In this document: one piece after another, positions 32,616 through 40,811 of the stretch
Layout of the letters: every line of letters starts with the position of its first letter
How positions within the stretch are numbered: the first letter of the stretch is position 1
Assembly (NCBI RefSeq): GCF_022751215.1
Contig: NZ_JAICDG010000005.1
Coordinates: 310,001-374,000, forward strand
Direction: 5' to 3'
Length of the DNA stretch: 64,000 nucleotides
From: Actinomadura terrae
GTDB lineage: Bacteria > Actinomycetota > Actinomycetes > Streptosporangiales > Streptosporangiaceae
The notes under the pieces: generated by a model
What the model was told of the DNA's origin: nothing
The model's input: only the letters and a program-made list of their open reading frames with translations
Databases searched by the model: none
Position numbers and translations under genes: made by a program

Positions 32616-35204
32616 ATGGAGATTCGTCCGAACCATCCCAGCGCGGACCACGTCACCGAGGCCGTGCGGTGCTTCGAGGTCCGGGACGCCGCCGGATGCG
32701 ACCGCGCCTACCGCGCCGCCGTCGCGGCGGCCGTGAGGGACCCGGGCATCCGTGAGGAACTCCAGGAGGACCACCTGAACTGCCTCGCCACCCTGGGGAA
32801 TCGCAGGCTCGCGCGGGACCGCTGCGAGGGGTACCTGGCCGAGCACGCGCCGCGTCCCCCGCTCGGGCTGCGGCTGCTGTACGCCGAGATCCTCGTCCTG
32901 GTGGGCGACCACGCGCGCGCCGGTGCGGCGGCCGACGCCATCGCCGACAGCGGGGACGAGCTGTCGAAGGAGCAGGAGGCGCGCCTGCATCGCGTTCGCG
33001 GGCTGGTGCTGTCGAACGCCGGGCAGGACGCGCGGGCCCTGCGGCATCTCCTCACCGCGCGGGCGTGGTTCGAGAGCTCCGGTCAGCCGGACGAGCTCCG
33101 CGAGATCGACAAAGTGATCCGCGCCGTGCGCGGACGCGAGGGCGAGCACGGCCCGGTCGCCGCGGACGCCCCGCCGCCGGTCACCGTCGTCGACCATCTG
33201 CGGCGCGCCGAGGAGCTCCGGCACGAGGCCCGCTACGAGGAGGCGCTGGAGACGCTCACGAACGTCCTGGACATGCCCGAGTTCAACTCCGAGCCCGACC
33301 TGCACTGGCCCGTCGTCCGGGAGCTGGCCGTCCTCGCGTGGGCGTTGCGCCGTCCCGACCTGGTCGGACGTCTCGGCGGCCTGCTCGGCGAGGCCGCCGG
33401 CCACGCGCCGGACCGGGCGGCCGCCCAGGCCGAGGCCGACTCGCTCCTCGGGCAGGAGGTTCCCGAGGGAGGCCCGCTCCCGCGACGTTTCGACGCGCGC
33501 GTCGAGTACGTCCACCGCCTGCTCGAAGAGGACCGGACGGCCGACGCGGAGAAGCTGCTGGTCGAGCTGCGCGACCAGGCCGCCTCGCGGCGCGACCACG
33601 TCCTGTGGCATCTCGCGGCGGCCGAGGTCGAGCAGGCGCGGGCCGACCTTTCTCCCGGCGACCCCGCGCCGCTGCACGAATGCGTGGGCCACGCCACCGT
33701 GGCGGCGAACCTGGCCACGACGGGCGCGCTCCAGGAGGCGCGGGTCGCCGCGTGGCGGATACTCGGCAACGCGCTGCGCGAACTCGACCACCCGGGTGCC
33801 GACGACGCCGCCATGGAATTCCTGGCGAGGGCCCACCGGCTGGAGGAGGAGATCGCCGGGCGCCAGCCCAGCGACCGGTACCGGGTCCCGATGCTGGCGG
33901 CCGTCCCGACCGAGCACGACGAGCGCGTCCGCGCGACGGTCGAGCGGGTCTACGCGGGGCGCAGCCCGACCGCGGCGCCGATCGCGGTCGCGCTGGAGGC
34001 CGCGCGCGGCGCGCTGGTCCTGCCGCTGGTGCTGCCCGCCGACGAGGACCGCGTGCGCGACCTGCCCGGCCCGGGCGACCCGGCGGGCGCGCTGCGGTGG
34101 GCGCGCGGGATGGCCGCCGCGCTACCGCGCGACCAGGCAGCCTGGCTGATCCACACGACCCCCGACACGGTGCACCACGTCATCGTCTGCCGGAAGCTCC
34201 AGCACAGCTTCGCCGCGTCCAACCGCGCCGAACTGCACGAGGCCATCGACGACCTCGCGCTGTGCTGGGAGACCACCGACTCCCTGGAGGCGAGCGCGGC
34301 CAGCGGCGAGTTCGAACGCCGCCTCGCCGAGATCGCCGCGCGGCTCGCCGTCGCCGCGGTGGTCGGCCGCCTGCCCGCGCACATCCGGCGGCTCGCCGTC
34401 GTCGCCGGGAACGAGGTGGCGGACGTCCCGCTCGCCGGGCTGCCGCTGCCGGACGGCGGCGGACCGCTCGGCCTGCGCTACGCACTGTCGGACCTGCCGT
34501 GCCTGTCGGCGCTGGCGCCGCTGCGCGCACGCGCGCACGCGCTGCGCGGCGACGACCTCCTGTTGGTGCGGCCGGGGAACGACGGTCTGGCGCCGTCGAC
34601 CGCGTCCGCGCGCGTCTCGTTGAGCGGGCCCAGCGCCACACCGGAGCGGTTGCGCGAAGAACTCGCGAAGCGCAGCGAGCAGATCGTCCGCATCGACAGC
34701 CACGGTCTCCACGACCACGACGAGCCGGGACGCTCGCTCATCAGGCTCGCGGGGAGCCCGCTGTCCTCCCAGGAGCTGGAGCAGATGGACCTGCGCGGTT
34801 GCGGGACGCTCGTGCTCGGCGCCTGCGAGTCGGGCATGGCCCAGCGGCTCGGACGCGACGAACGGCACGGCTTCGTGCGGGCCGGGTTCACCGCCGGGGC
34901 CGCGTCCGTGGTCGCGGCCCGGTGGATCGCGCCCGACCTGCCCGCCCGGGCCCTGCTCGACCGGTTGCAGCACCACCTGCGCGTCCAGCCGCGCGACCTG
35001 GCGCTGCGGGCGGCGATGCGCGACGTCCATGCGACGGACGACGTCGGTGTGCCGTTTCCGCGAGATCCGTCCCGCTGGGCGTGCTGGACCCTGTACGGCG
35101 ACGCGGGCTTGCAGACACGGGCCGGGCTGCTGCGGCGGCGGAGGCGCGGGCTGGCCGAACGGCGGCGGAGGAGGAGCGAGGATGCGGCCACGCGCCCGGA
35201 GTGA
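32616..35204 (+). CDS. TPR-CHAT caspase-like protease, candidate effector (conflict cluster gene 10)
   Basis: An 862-residue protein. The first 400 residues are alpha-helical repeats of TPR type ('VVDHLRRAEELRHEARYEEA', 'HLLTARAWFESSGQPDEL'). The C-terminal third is a CHAT domain, a caspase relative. The His is at residue 696 in 'IDSHGLHDHDEPG' and the Cys at 737 in 'LVLGACESGMAQR', with 'FTAGAASVVAARWIAPDLPA' after it. CHAT enzymes act as peptidases in bacterial immunity (for example with Craspase and gasdermin systems) when a sensor frees them. ATG 32616 has TGGAG upstream. It overlaps the following TIR gene by 23 bases. The dyad is intact, so it is likely active. Confidence 0.87.
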   Translation: MEIRPNHPSADHVTEAVRCFEVRDAAGCDRAYRAAVAAAVRDPGIREELQEDHLNCLATLGNRRLARDRCEGYLAEHAPRPPLGLRLLYAEILVLVGDHARAGAAADAIADSGDELSKEQEARLHRVRGLVLSNAGQDARALRHLLTARAWFESSGQPDELREIDKVIRAVRGREGEHGPVAADAPPPVTVVDHLRRAEELRHEARYEEALETLTNVLDMPEFNSEPDLHWPVVRELAVLAWALRRPDLVGRLGGLLGEAAGHAPDRAAAQAEADSLLGQEVPEGGPLPRRFDARVEYVHRLLEEDRTADAEKLLVELRDQAASRRDHVLWHLAAAEVEQARADLSPGDPAPLHECVGHATVAANLATTGALQEARVAAWRILGNALRELDHPGADDAAMEFLARAHRLEEEIAGRQPSDRYRVPMLAAVPTEHDERVRATVERVYAGRSPTAAPIAVALEAARGALVLPLVLPADEDRVRDLPGPGDPAGALRWARGMAAALPRDQAAWLIHTTPDTVHHVIVCRKLQHSFAASNRAELHEAIDDLALCWETTDSLEASAASGEFERRLAEIAARLAVAAVVGRLPAHIRRLAVVAGNEVADVPLAGLPLPDGGGPLGLRYALSDLPCLSALAPLRARAHALRGDDLLLVRPGNDGLAPSTASARVSLSGPSATPERLREELAKRSEQIVRIDSHGLHDHDEPGRSLIRLAGSPLSSQELEQMDLRGCGTLVLGACESGMAQRLGRDERHGFVRAGFTAGAASVVAARWIAPDLPARALLDRLQHHLRVQPRDLALRAAMRDVHATDDVGVPFPRDPSRWACWTLYGDAGLQTRAGLLRRRRRGLAERRRRRSEDAATRPE

Positions 35205-36081
35205 CAACCCGCAGGTCTACCTGTGCTACGCCGACGCGGACCAGGGCAGCGCCGACCGCCTGCACGAGGACCTCGTCGGCCTCGGCGTCCGGACGTTCCG
35301 CCCCCAGCGCGACACGCTTCCCGGCGACCAGATCGTCCACACGATCGAGAAGCACATCGGGGAGTCGGACTACTTCCTGCTCCTGTGGTCGAGCGCCTGC
35401 GCCGACGAACCCTGGCTGCGCGACCAGTGGCACTCGACGTTGCGCGAGGAGTGGCGGGGCGCGCTGCACCGGAACCGCGGGTTCCTGTTCGTCCTGCGGC
35501 TGGACGGCAGCGACATCCCGGCGCTGCTGTCGGCCCGGAGGAGGTTCGACGCGTTCGCCGACTGGGACAGGGCGGTGGGCGAGCTCGCCGGAACCTGGCG
35601 GCGTGACCGCGCCCTCGGACATCCTGTCCTGCCCGCACCCGGCTCGGCCGGGGGCGCTGGCCTGCGTACGAACACGATCTACATACGCAACCGCGCCCTG
35701 GACGTCTCGCACGTGCTCGCCGTCCCGGCCGACGCCACCGGCGCGGAGCTGCGCGCGCAGGTCCGCGCCGAACTGGCCCTCATGGACGAGCCCCTCGATT
35801 TCGGGGGCGGGCTGGGCGGCCGGTTGAGCGTGCACTTCTCCTACGACCTGCTGGTAGACGAGCGGCCGGTCCCCGACCTCCCCCTCGACCGGATCGGCGT
35901 CGCCGACGGTTCCGTCATCGACCTGAAGGTGACGCTGGGGCTGGTCTCCTTAGAGGGCGAGCAAACGGACGTCGTCTTCCGCCGCGATCCGGATTACGGA
36001 TATCCGGGGCTGACCCCGGCCGTCCGCCGCTCGGTGCTGCGGAAGGCGTTCGGCCACCTCATCCCCCGCGGCCGCCGCTGA
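35182..36081 (+). CDS. TIR / ubiquitin-like fusion, candidate effector (conflict cluster gene 11)
   Basis: A 299-residue protein. Residues 10-130 form a TIR domain ('QVYLCYADADQGSADRLHED', 'VRTFRPQRDTLPGDQIVHTI', 'SDYFLLLWSSACADEPWLRD') with Glu56 in the usual catalytic place. Residues about 158-255 look like a ubiquitin/YukD-type beta-grasp ('TIYIRNRALDVSHVLAVPAD', 'HFSYDLLVDERPVPD', 'IGVADGSVIDLKVTLG'). TIR may cleave NAD; the ubiquitin-like part probably recruits it to a partner. GGAGGAGG lies before ATG 35182, within the end of the CHAT gene, so the two effectors are made together. It is the last gene of the cluster. Confidence 0.83.
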   Translation: MRPRARSDNPQVYLCYADADQGSADRLHEDLVGLGVRTFRPQRDTLPGDQIVHTIEKHIGESDYFLLLWSSACADEPWLRDQWHSTLREEWRGALHRNRGFLFVLRLDGSDIPALLSARRRFDAFADWDRAVGELAGTWRRDRALGHPVLPAPGSAGGAGLRTNTIYIRNRALDVSHVLAVPADATGAELRAQVRAELALMDEPLDFGGGLGGRLSVHFSYDLLVDERPVPDLPLDRIGVADGSVIDLKVTLGLVSLEGEQTDVVFRRDPDYGYPGLTPAVRRSVLRKAFGHLIPRGRR

Positions 36082-36154
36082 GGCCACAGGGGCGGACCCG
36101 CACCCGCCCCTGTGGCCTCGCCTGGCCTCGCTAGGCCTCGCTGGGCCTTGCGGC

Positions 36155-36520
36155 TCAGTTGCACGGGCCCCAGGAGGAGATCTTGTCGTTGGCGCTGGCA
36201 CCGATGTTGGCGGACGAATCGCCGGGGCCGGTCACGTAAACGGCACGCCCGCCGGAGTTCGTGTGCTCGAAGTAGCAGACGACCGTGCCGGTGCGGTTCC
36301 AGAGGGAGGTCGTCTTGTCGTTCATGGCGGATCCGACGTTGCCCACCGAGGTTCCGCCGGACAGGAAACGTCCGTTGTAGTTGGAGTGCTCCCAAACACA
36401 AACGGAGCCGTTGGGGCAGTCGTGCCAGTCGGCGTTCGCGACGCCGGCGGTGCCGGCCATGGTCCCCGCCGCGCAGGCCGCCGCGAGCGCCCCGACGGTC
36501 ATCGTCCTCTTGAGTTTCAT
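36155..36520 (-). CDS. secreted peptidase inhibitor I36 / beta-gamma-crystallin-like protein
   Basis: A 121-residue precursor with a Sec signal ('RTMTVGALAAACAAGTMAGT' then AxA-like 'VANA'). The mature part of about 90 residues has two crystallin-like motifs ('CVWEHSNYNGRFLSGG', 'CYFEHTNSGGRAVYVTG') and four Cys for two disulfides. This is the family of Streptomyces metalloproteinase inhibitor SMI (I36). It probably inhibits an extracellular protease or binds a partner outside. It faces the end of the conflict cluster tail to tail and is presumably unrelated to it. Confidence 0.85.
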   Translation of the reverse strand: MKLKRTMTVGALAAACAAGTMAGTAGVANADWHDCPNGSVCVWEHSNYNGRFLSGGTSVGNVGSAMNDKTTSLWNRTGTVVCYFEHTNSGGRAVYVTGPGDSSANIGASANDKISSWGPCN

Positions 36521-36733
36521 GCCCGCCCTTTTCCCGTTGTGTCTCGCGCTGTGGTGGCGAAACAGTGAATTGATCGAGGAGCGGCATTACCGCCATTCCT
36601 CAGTCCGGTCTGGACATGCGGGAAGGTTAGGCCGGGCGCGTTTCCCCGGGACACCGGGCAATGCGCCTTGGACACCCGGGCAGTCCGGTCGGCTCCACCG
36701 GGCACCGGCGGGCGGCCGCGGACGGCCGCGGGC

Positions 36734-37177
36734 TCAGCCGGGGCGGCGCACCGAGGTCGTGTCGCTGGTCAGGGGCGCCCCGTCCGGTGCGGTGGGGACG
36801 AGGGCGGGAACGGGGGCGCCGCCGGCGTCGACCAGGACCGAGTGCGGCTCGTCCGGCTCGAAGGCGTGGTGCTCGCCCCACTGGCGCAGCGTGACGATCA
36901 CGGGGAACAGCGCCTTGCCCGCGCCGGTGAGCGTGTAGAGCCGGCGCCTGCCCGTGGGCACCTCCACCTGCGCGAGCAGGCCGTGCGCGGTGAGCTTGCG
37001 GAGCCGGTCGGTGAGGATGTTGCGGGCGATCCCGGTGCGCTGCTGGAAGTCGGTGAACGAGCGGGCGCCGTCCATCGCGTCGCGGACGATGAGCAGGCTC
37101 CACCGGTCGCCGACCAGGTCGAGCGTGCGGGCGACCGGGCAGGTCGGATCGGTCCAGTCGCGCTCGTCGCGGGCCAT
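36734..37177 (-). CDS. HxlR-family transcriptional regulator
   Basis: A 147-residue winged-helix repressor or activator of the HxlR/MarR-like group. It shows 'CPVARTLDLVGDRWSLLIVR', 'SFTDFQQRTGIARNILTDRL', then 'RRLYTLTGAGKALFPVI'. Its conserved Cys lies in 'DPTCPVAR' and can be a redox or electrophile sensor in the family. The start ATG 37177 has GGAGG upstream; the frame from 37210 lacks one. It diverges from an MFS transporter gene, with an inverted repeat between them, a typical regulator/efflux pair. Confidence 0.9.
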   Translation of the reverse strand: MARDERDWTDPTCPVARTLDLVGDRWSLLIVRDAMDGARSFTDFQQRTGIARNILTDRLRKLTAHGLLAQVEVPTGRRRLYTLTGAGKALFPVIVTLRQWGEHHAFEPDEPHSVLVDAGGAPVPALVPTAPDGAPLTSDTTSVRRPG

Positions 37178-37200
37178 CGCACCCTCCCAAGAGTTGCGTA

Positions 37201-37237
37201 TTGCAACCATTCTGGCCTACGGTCGCGTTGGTTGCAA
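37201..37237. promoter_or_regulatory. inverted repeat between hxlR-like and MFS genes
   Basis: TTGCAACC (37201-37208) and GGTTGCAA (37230-37237) are perfect inverted arms in the 85-base divergent gap. A further TTGCGTATTGCAA-like overlap on the left extends the symmetry. This is a good candidate operator for the HxlR-type regulator, controlling itself and the transporter. Confidence 0.6.
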
Positions 37238-37262
37238 AACGAAACTGATTGGGGTGGGGCCG

Positions 37263-38444
37263 ATGAGGTGGGGAACGAGGCTGCTGCTGGCGGTCGTGTG
37301 CGGCGTCGCGGTGGCGAGCGTGTACGCCGGGCAGCCGGTGCTGGGACCGATGGGCCGTGACCTGGGCGTTCCCGTGGGCTCGCTCGGCTGGTTCGTGGCC
37401 GCCGGGCAGCTCGGCTACCTGGCGGGGCTCGCACTGCTGGTGCCGCTCGGCGACATGCTCGACCGCAGGCGCCTGATCGCCGGGCATCTCGTCCTGGTCG
37501 CCGTGGGCATGGCGATCACCGCCGCGGCGCCGGGCGCGTGGGCGGCGTTCGCCGGGCTGGCCGTCGCGGGCGTGTTCGCGGTGGTGGTGCAGACCGCCGT
37601 CGCGTACACGGCGTCGGTGTCGCCGCCCGCCGAGCGCGGGCGCAACCTCGGCGTCGTGACCTCGGGCGTCGTGATCGGCATCCTCGGCGCGCGGGTCGTC
37701 GCGGGGGTGCTCGCGGACGTGTGGGGGTGGCGCAGCATCTACCTGGTCCTTGCGGTCCTGGCCGGGGTGCTCGCGCTGCTGACGCTCGCGCTGCTGCCCG
37801 CGGACGTCCGTCCGGGCGCGGCGCGGTATGGGGAGGTCCTCCGTTCGTTCGCCGGGTTGTTCGGCCGACCGCTGTTCCTCAGCCGGGGGCTGATCGCGTT
37901 CTTCCTGTTCGCGTCGTTCGGCACCCTGTGGAGCGGGATGGCGCTGCCGCTGGCCGGGGCACCGTGGCATCTCAGCGAGGCGCAGATCGGGCTCTTCGGC
38001 GTCGCCGGGCTCGCCGGTGCGCTCGGCGCCGCCCGGTCCGGACGGTGGGGCGACGCCGGGCACGCGCGCCGCGTCACCGGGGCCGCCCTCGTGCTGCTGC
38101 TCGGCTCGTGGGCCGCGATCGGGCAGCTCTCGTGGTCGCTGCCGCTGCTGGTCATCGGCGTGATCGTGCTCGACTTCGCCGTCCAGGCGGTGCACGTGAG
38201 CAACCAGCACACGCTCACCACCGCCTACGCCGACCGCACCAGCACGACCATCGGCGCGTACATGGTCTTCTACTCCCTCGGGTCGGCGTCGGGCGCGGCG
38301 GCGACCACCGCCCTGTACGGTGCCTTCGGTTGGACGGGGCCGACCGTCCTCGGCGCCGCGCTCACGCTGGGCGCGCTCGCCATCTGGGCCTTCAGCGGCG
38401 TCCCGACCAGGGAGAATGTCGAACCGGAAAAGGTGCTCTGCTGA
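37263..38444 (+). CDS. MFS transporter, drug-efflux type
   Basis: A 393-residue membrane protein with about 12 hydrophobic helices. The family motif A region after helix 2 is 'LVPLGDMLDRRRLIAGH'. 'AYTASVSPPAERGRNLGVVT' and 'WGWRSIYLVLAVLAGVLALL' are typical of sugar/drug exporters of the major facilitator group. It lies opposite the HxlR regulator gene and so is probably induced by its substrate or by an electrophile. It is followed in the same direction by a kinase gene 10 bases later, perhaps co-transcribed. The substrate is unknown. Confidence 0.9.
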   Translation: MRWGTRLLLAVVCGVAVASVYAGQPVLGPMGRDLGVPVGSLGWFVAAGQLGYLAGLALLVPLGDMLDRRRLIAGHLVLVAVGMAITAAAPGAWAAFAGLAVAGVFAVVVQTAVAYTASVSPPAERGRNLGVVTSGVVIGILGARVVAGVLADVWGWRSIYLVLAVLAGVLALLTLALLPADVRPGAARYGEVLRSFAGLFGRPLFLSRGLIAFFLFASFGTLWSGMALPLAGAPWHLSEAQIGLFGVAGLAGALGAARSGRWGDAGHARRVTGAALVLLLGSWAAIGQLSWSLPLLVIGVIVLDFAVQAVHVSNQHTLTTAYADRTSTTIGAYMVFYSLGSASGAAATTALYGAFGWTGPTVLGAALTLGALAIWAFSGVPTRENVEPEKVLC

Positions 38445-38454
38445 GGGGGACGCG

Positions 38455-39351
38455 ATGGCCCGGATCCTGGTGTTCGGCGAGGCGCTGGTCGACCTGGTCG
38501 GCGAGCCCGGGGGGCGCCGGTACCGGGCCGACCCCGGCGGCAGCCCGGCCAACCTCGCCGTCGGGCTCGGACGGCTCGGCAACGCCGTCACGCTCGCGAC
38601 CGGCCTCGGCGCCGACGCGTTCGGCCGCCTCGTCACCGACCACCTGGTCGCCTCGGGTGTGACGCCCGACGTGTCCGCCGCGCCGTTCACCTCGCTCGCG
38701 GTGGTGTCGGTCGACGGCGCGGGCGTCCCGTCCTATGACTTCGCGCTCTCCTGGACGCCTTCGCCGCCGGTCATCCCGTCGGACGCCGCCGTCGTGTGCA
38801 CCGGCTCGCTGGCGGCGGCGCTCGCGGCGGAAGCGGCCGAGGCCGCGCTGGCCGGGGGGCCCACGGCCTGCTACGACCCGAACATCAGGCCTGCGCTGCT
38901 CGGCGACCGGGCGGCCGAGCGGCGGCGGGTCGAGCGGCAGGTCGCCCTCGCCGACGTGGTCAAGGCCAGCGACGAGGACCTCGCCTGGCTCTACCCCGGG
39001 GCCGATCCCGTGCACGTCGCGCACCGGTGGCGCGGTCTCGGGCCCGCGCTCGTCGTCGTCACCCGGGGGCCACGCGGCTGCGTCGCCGTCACCGCGTCCG
39101 GGCAGGTCGAACGTCCCGCCCCGCCGGTCGAGGTCGTCGAAACCGTGGGCGCGGGCGACGCGTTCATGGCGGGCCTGGTGTCGGCGCTGCTGGCGGCCGA
39201 CCTGCTCGACCCCGCGCGCCGCGCCGACCTCGCGAACGGCGGCGAGTCGCTGTCGGTTCCGCTCGCCACGGCGCTGGTGTCCGCCGCCATTACCTGTATG
39301 CGCCCCGGAGCCGATCCGCCGACGGCGGCGGAAATCGCCGAGGCCCTGTAA
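38455..39351 (+). CDS. PfkB-family sugar kinase (fructokinase-like)
   Basis: A 298-residue ribokinase-fold enzyme that phosphorylates a sugar or nucleoside with ATP. The N-terminal signature 'DPGGSPANLAVGLGRLGNAV' and the C-terminal 'VETVGAGDAFMAGLVSALLA' with the catalytic Asp and anion-hole Gly are intact. 'CYDPNIRPALLGDRAAERR' and 'VKASDEDLAWLYPG' match fructokinases. AGGGGGA lies before the ATG, 10 bases after the transporter gene, possibly coupling sugar handling with the transporter. Confidence 0.9.
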   Translation: MARILVFGEALVDLVGEPGGRRYRADPGGSPANLAVGLGRLGNAVTLATGLGADAFGRLVTDHLVASGVTPDVSAAPFTSLAVVSVDGAGVPSYDFALSWTPSPPVIPSDAAVVCTGSLAAALAAEAAEAALAGGPTACYDPNIRPALLGDRAAERRRVERQVALADVVKASDEDLAWLYPGADPVHVAHRWRGLGPALVVVTRGPRGCVAVTASGQVERPAPPVEVVETVGAGDAFMAGLVSALLAADLLDPARRADLANGGESLSVPLATALVSAAITCMRPGADPPTAAEIAEAL

Positions 39352-39453
39352 CGCGCGGGGCCTTTGTTTCGGGGGTGCGCGCCAGTGGGTTTTGGGATGG
39401 CGGCAATAATTTGAGGCGTGATCACAGCGATGGGTTCGGGCTAGCCTGGCCCG

Positions 39454-40254
39454 ATGGCCGCCGACGACGAGACCAACGCGCCCCGGGGAATCGATGTCCA
39501 CACCGCGCACATAGCGCGAATCTACGATTACTGGCTCGGCGGCAAGGACAACTTCGAGGTGGACCGCCTCGCCGCCGAACGGGTGATAGCGACGACCCCG
39601 ACGGTCAAGCCGGGCGTGACCGCGAACCGTGCCTTCCTCAGCCGCGTGGTCCGTTTCATGGTGGCGGAGGGGGTGACCCAGTTCCTCGATATCGGCACCG
39701 GTATTCCCACCGCCGACAACACCCACCTGATCGCGCAGGCGGCGAGCCCCGAGAGCCGCGTCGTCTATGTCGACAACGACCCGATCGTCCTGACGCATGC
39801 CCGGGCGCTGCTGTCCGGCGTGACGGCGCCCACCTCCTTCATCGACGCCGACCTGCGCGACACCGACCGGATTCTGGAAGGCGCGGCCGAACTGCTCGAC
39901 TTCACCCGTCCGGTGGGCCTGCTGCTGATAGCGATCCTGCATTGCGTGCCGGACGAGGAGAAGCCGGGGCAGATCGTCCAGACCCTGATGGACGCCCTGG
40001 CGCCGGGCAGTTTCCTCGCGGTCACCCATCCCGGCATCGACCAGCTGCCGGACCACATGGCGGCGGCCGAAAAGGCCCTCACCGACGCGATGGGCTACCG
40101 CGTCACGTTCCGGACGCACGAGGGCGTCGGCCATTTCTTCACCGGCCTGGACCTGCTCGACCCCGGCGTGGTCGCCGTCCAGGAATGGCGTCCGGAATCG
40201 CCCCCGCCGCCCACGACGACGGGCATGTGGGGCGGTGTGGCCCGCAAACCGTGA
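39454..40254 (+). CDS. SAM-dependent methyltransferase, DUF574 family
   Basis: A 266-residue protein, full length for DUF574/Methyltransf_19: 'IARIYDYWLGGKDNFEVDRL', SAM loop 'FLDIGTGIPTADNTHLIAQA', 'RVVYVDNDPIVLTHARALL', C-terminal 'GGVARKP'. It is related to the copy at 15332 but closer to the remnant at 44285, which keeps 'AEKALTDAMGYRVTF'-like text. No ribosome site is seen; TAGCCT lies about 12 bases before the ATG, so leaderless translation is likely. Confidence 0.92.
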   Translation: MAADDETNAPRGIDVHTAHIARIYDYWLGGKDNFEVDRLAAERVIATTPTVKPGVTANRAFLSRVVRFMVAEGVTQFLDIGTGIPTADNTHLIAQAASPESRVVYVDNDPIVLTHARALLSGVTAPTSFIDADLRDTDRILEGAAELLDFTRPVGLLLIAILHCVPDEEKPGQIVQTLMDALAPGSFLAVTHPGIDQLPDHMAAAEKALTDAMGYRVTFRTHEGVGHFFTGLDLLDPGVVAVQEWRPESPPPPTTTGMWGGVARKP

Positions 40255-40263
40255 GCGGCCCTG

Positions 40264-40632
40264 TCAGGTCATGGTGCGGGTGCCGCTGTCCAGCCACCGC
40301 ACCGCGGTCGCCACGTCGGGTTGCACGTGGACGCCCCGGTCCAGGCCGGTGATCGTGAACACGCGGCGGACGCGGTCCTGCAACCCCGCGGCGACCATGC
40401 TGACGCCGTGCCCGTCCGCGCGTTGGTAGGAGCGTACGAAGGTGTTCAGGCCGCTGGAGTCGCAGAACACGACGCCGGTCATGTCCACGATCACCGCCAG
40501 GCCGGTCGCCGTGATCGCCTGTTCCAGGCACTCGGCCAGCATCGGATGGGTGTGGACGTCGATCGACCCGGCGGCGGTCACCAGGGCGTAGCCGCCCAGC
40601 TCCGACCGCCGGACCGTCAGCGCGGGCGTCAC
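40264..40632 (-). CDS. STAS-domain anti-sigma factor antagonist
   Basis: A 122-residue STAS protein of the RsbV/BldG type. 'AVIVDMTGVVFCDSSGLNTF' holds the phosphorylation Ser of the D-S-S-G motif. Dephosphorylated STAS proteins bind an anti-sigma kinase and free the sigma factor. A partner kinase gene is not adjacent; the two RsbW-like ATPases in this window (6176, 44679) are candidates but are over 4 kb away. The GTG start has no strong ribosome site, so the true start may differ. It converges on the methyltransferase gene. Confidence 0.85.
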   Translation of the reverse strand: MTPALTVRRSELGGYALVTAAGSIDVHTHPMLAECLEQAITATGLAVIVDMTGVVFCDSSGLNTFVRSYQRADGHGVSMVAAGLQDRVRRVFTITGLDRGVHVQPDVATAVRWLDSGTRTMT

Positions 40633-40811
40633 CGCGGACTGCCCGAGGACACGGTACGGATCAGCGACCGGGTGTGGTCGGTCAGGAAGCTTCTACCTGC
40701 GCTGTTCAGGGGCGCCACACGATCACCTCCGGAGATACCACTCACTCGGCTGAACATTATTTCAGGTAATCGCCTACAGGGGTAGCAGACGCCGACACTT
40801 GTGCCAACGAC

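Noticed and set aside
36627..38690. A 687-codon minus-strand frame across the HxlR and MFS genes.
   Set aside because: MFS helices on the plus strand and the HxlR motifs in another minus frame explain the DNA; the long frame has no protein character.
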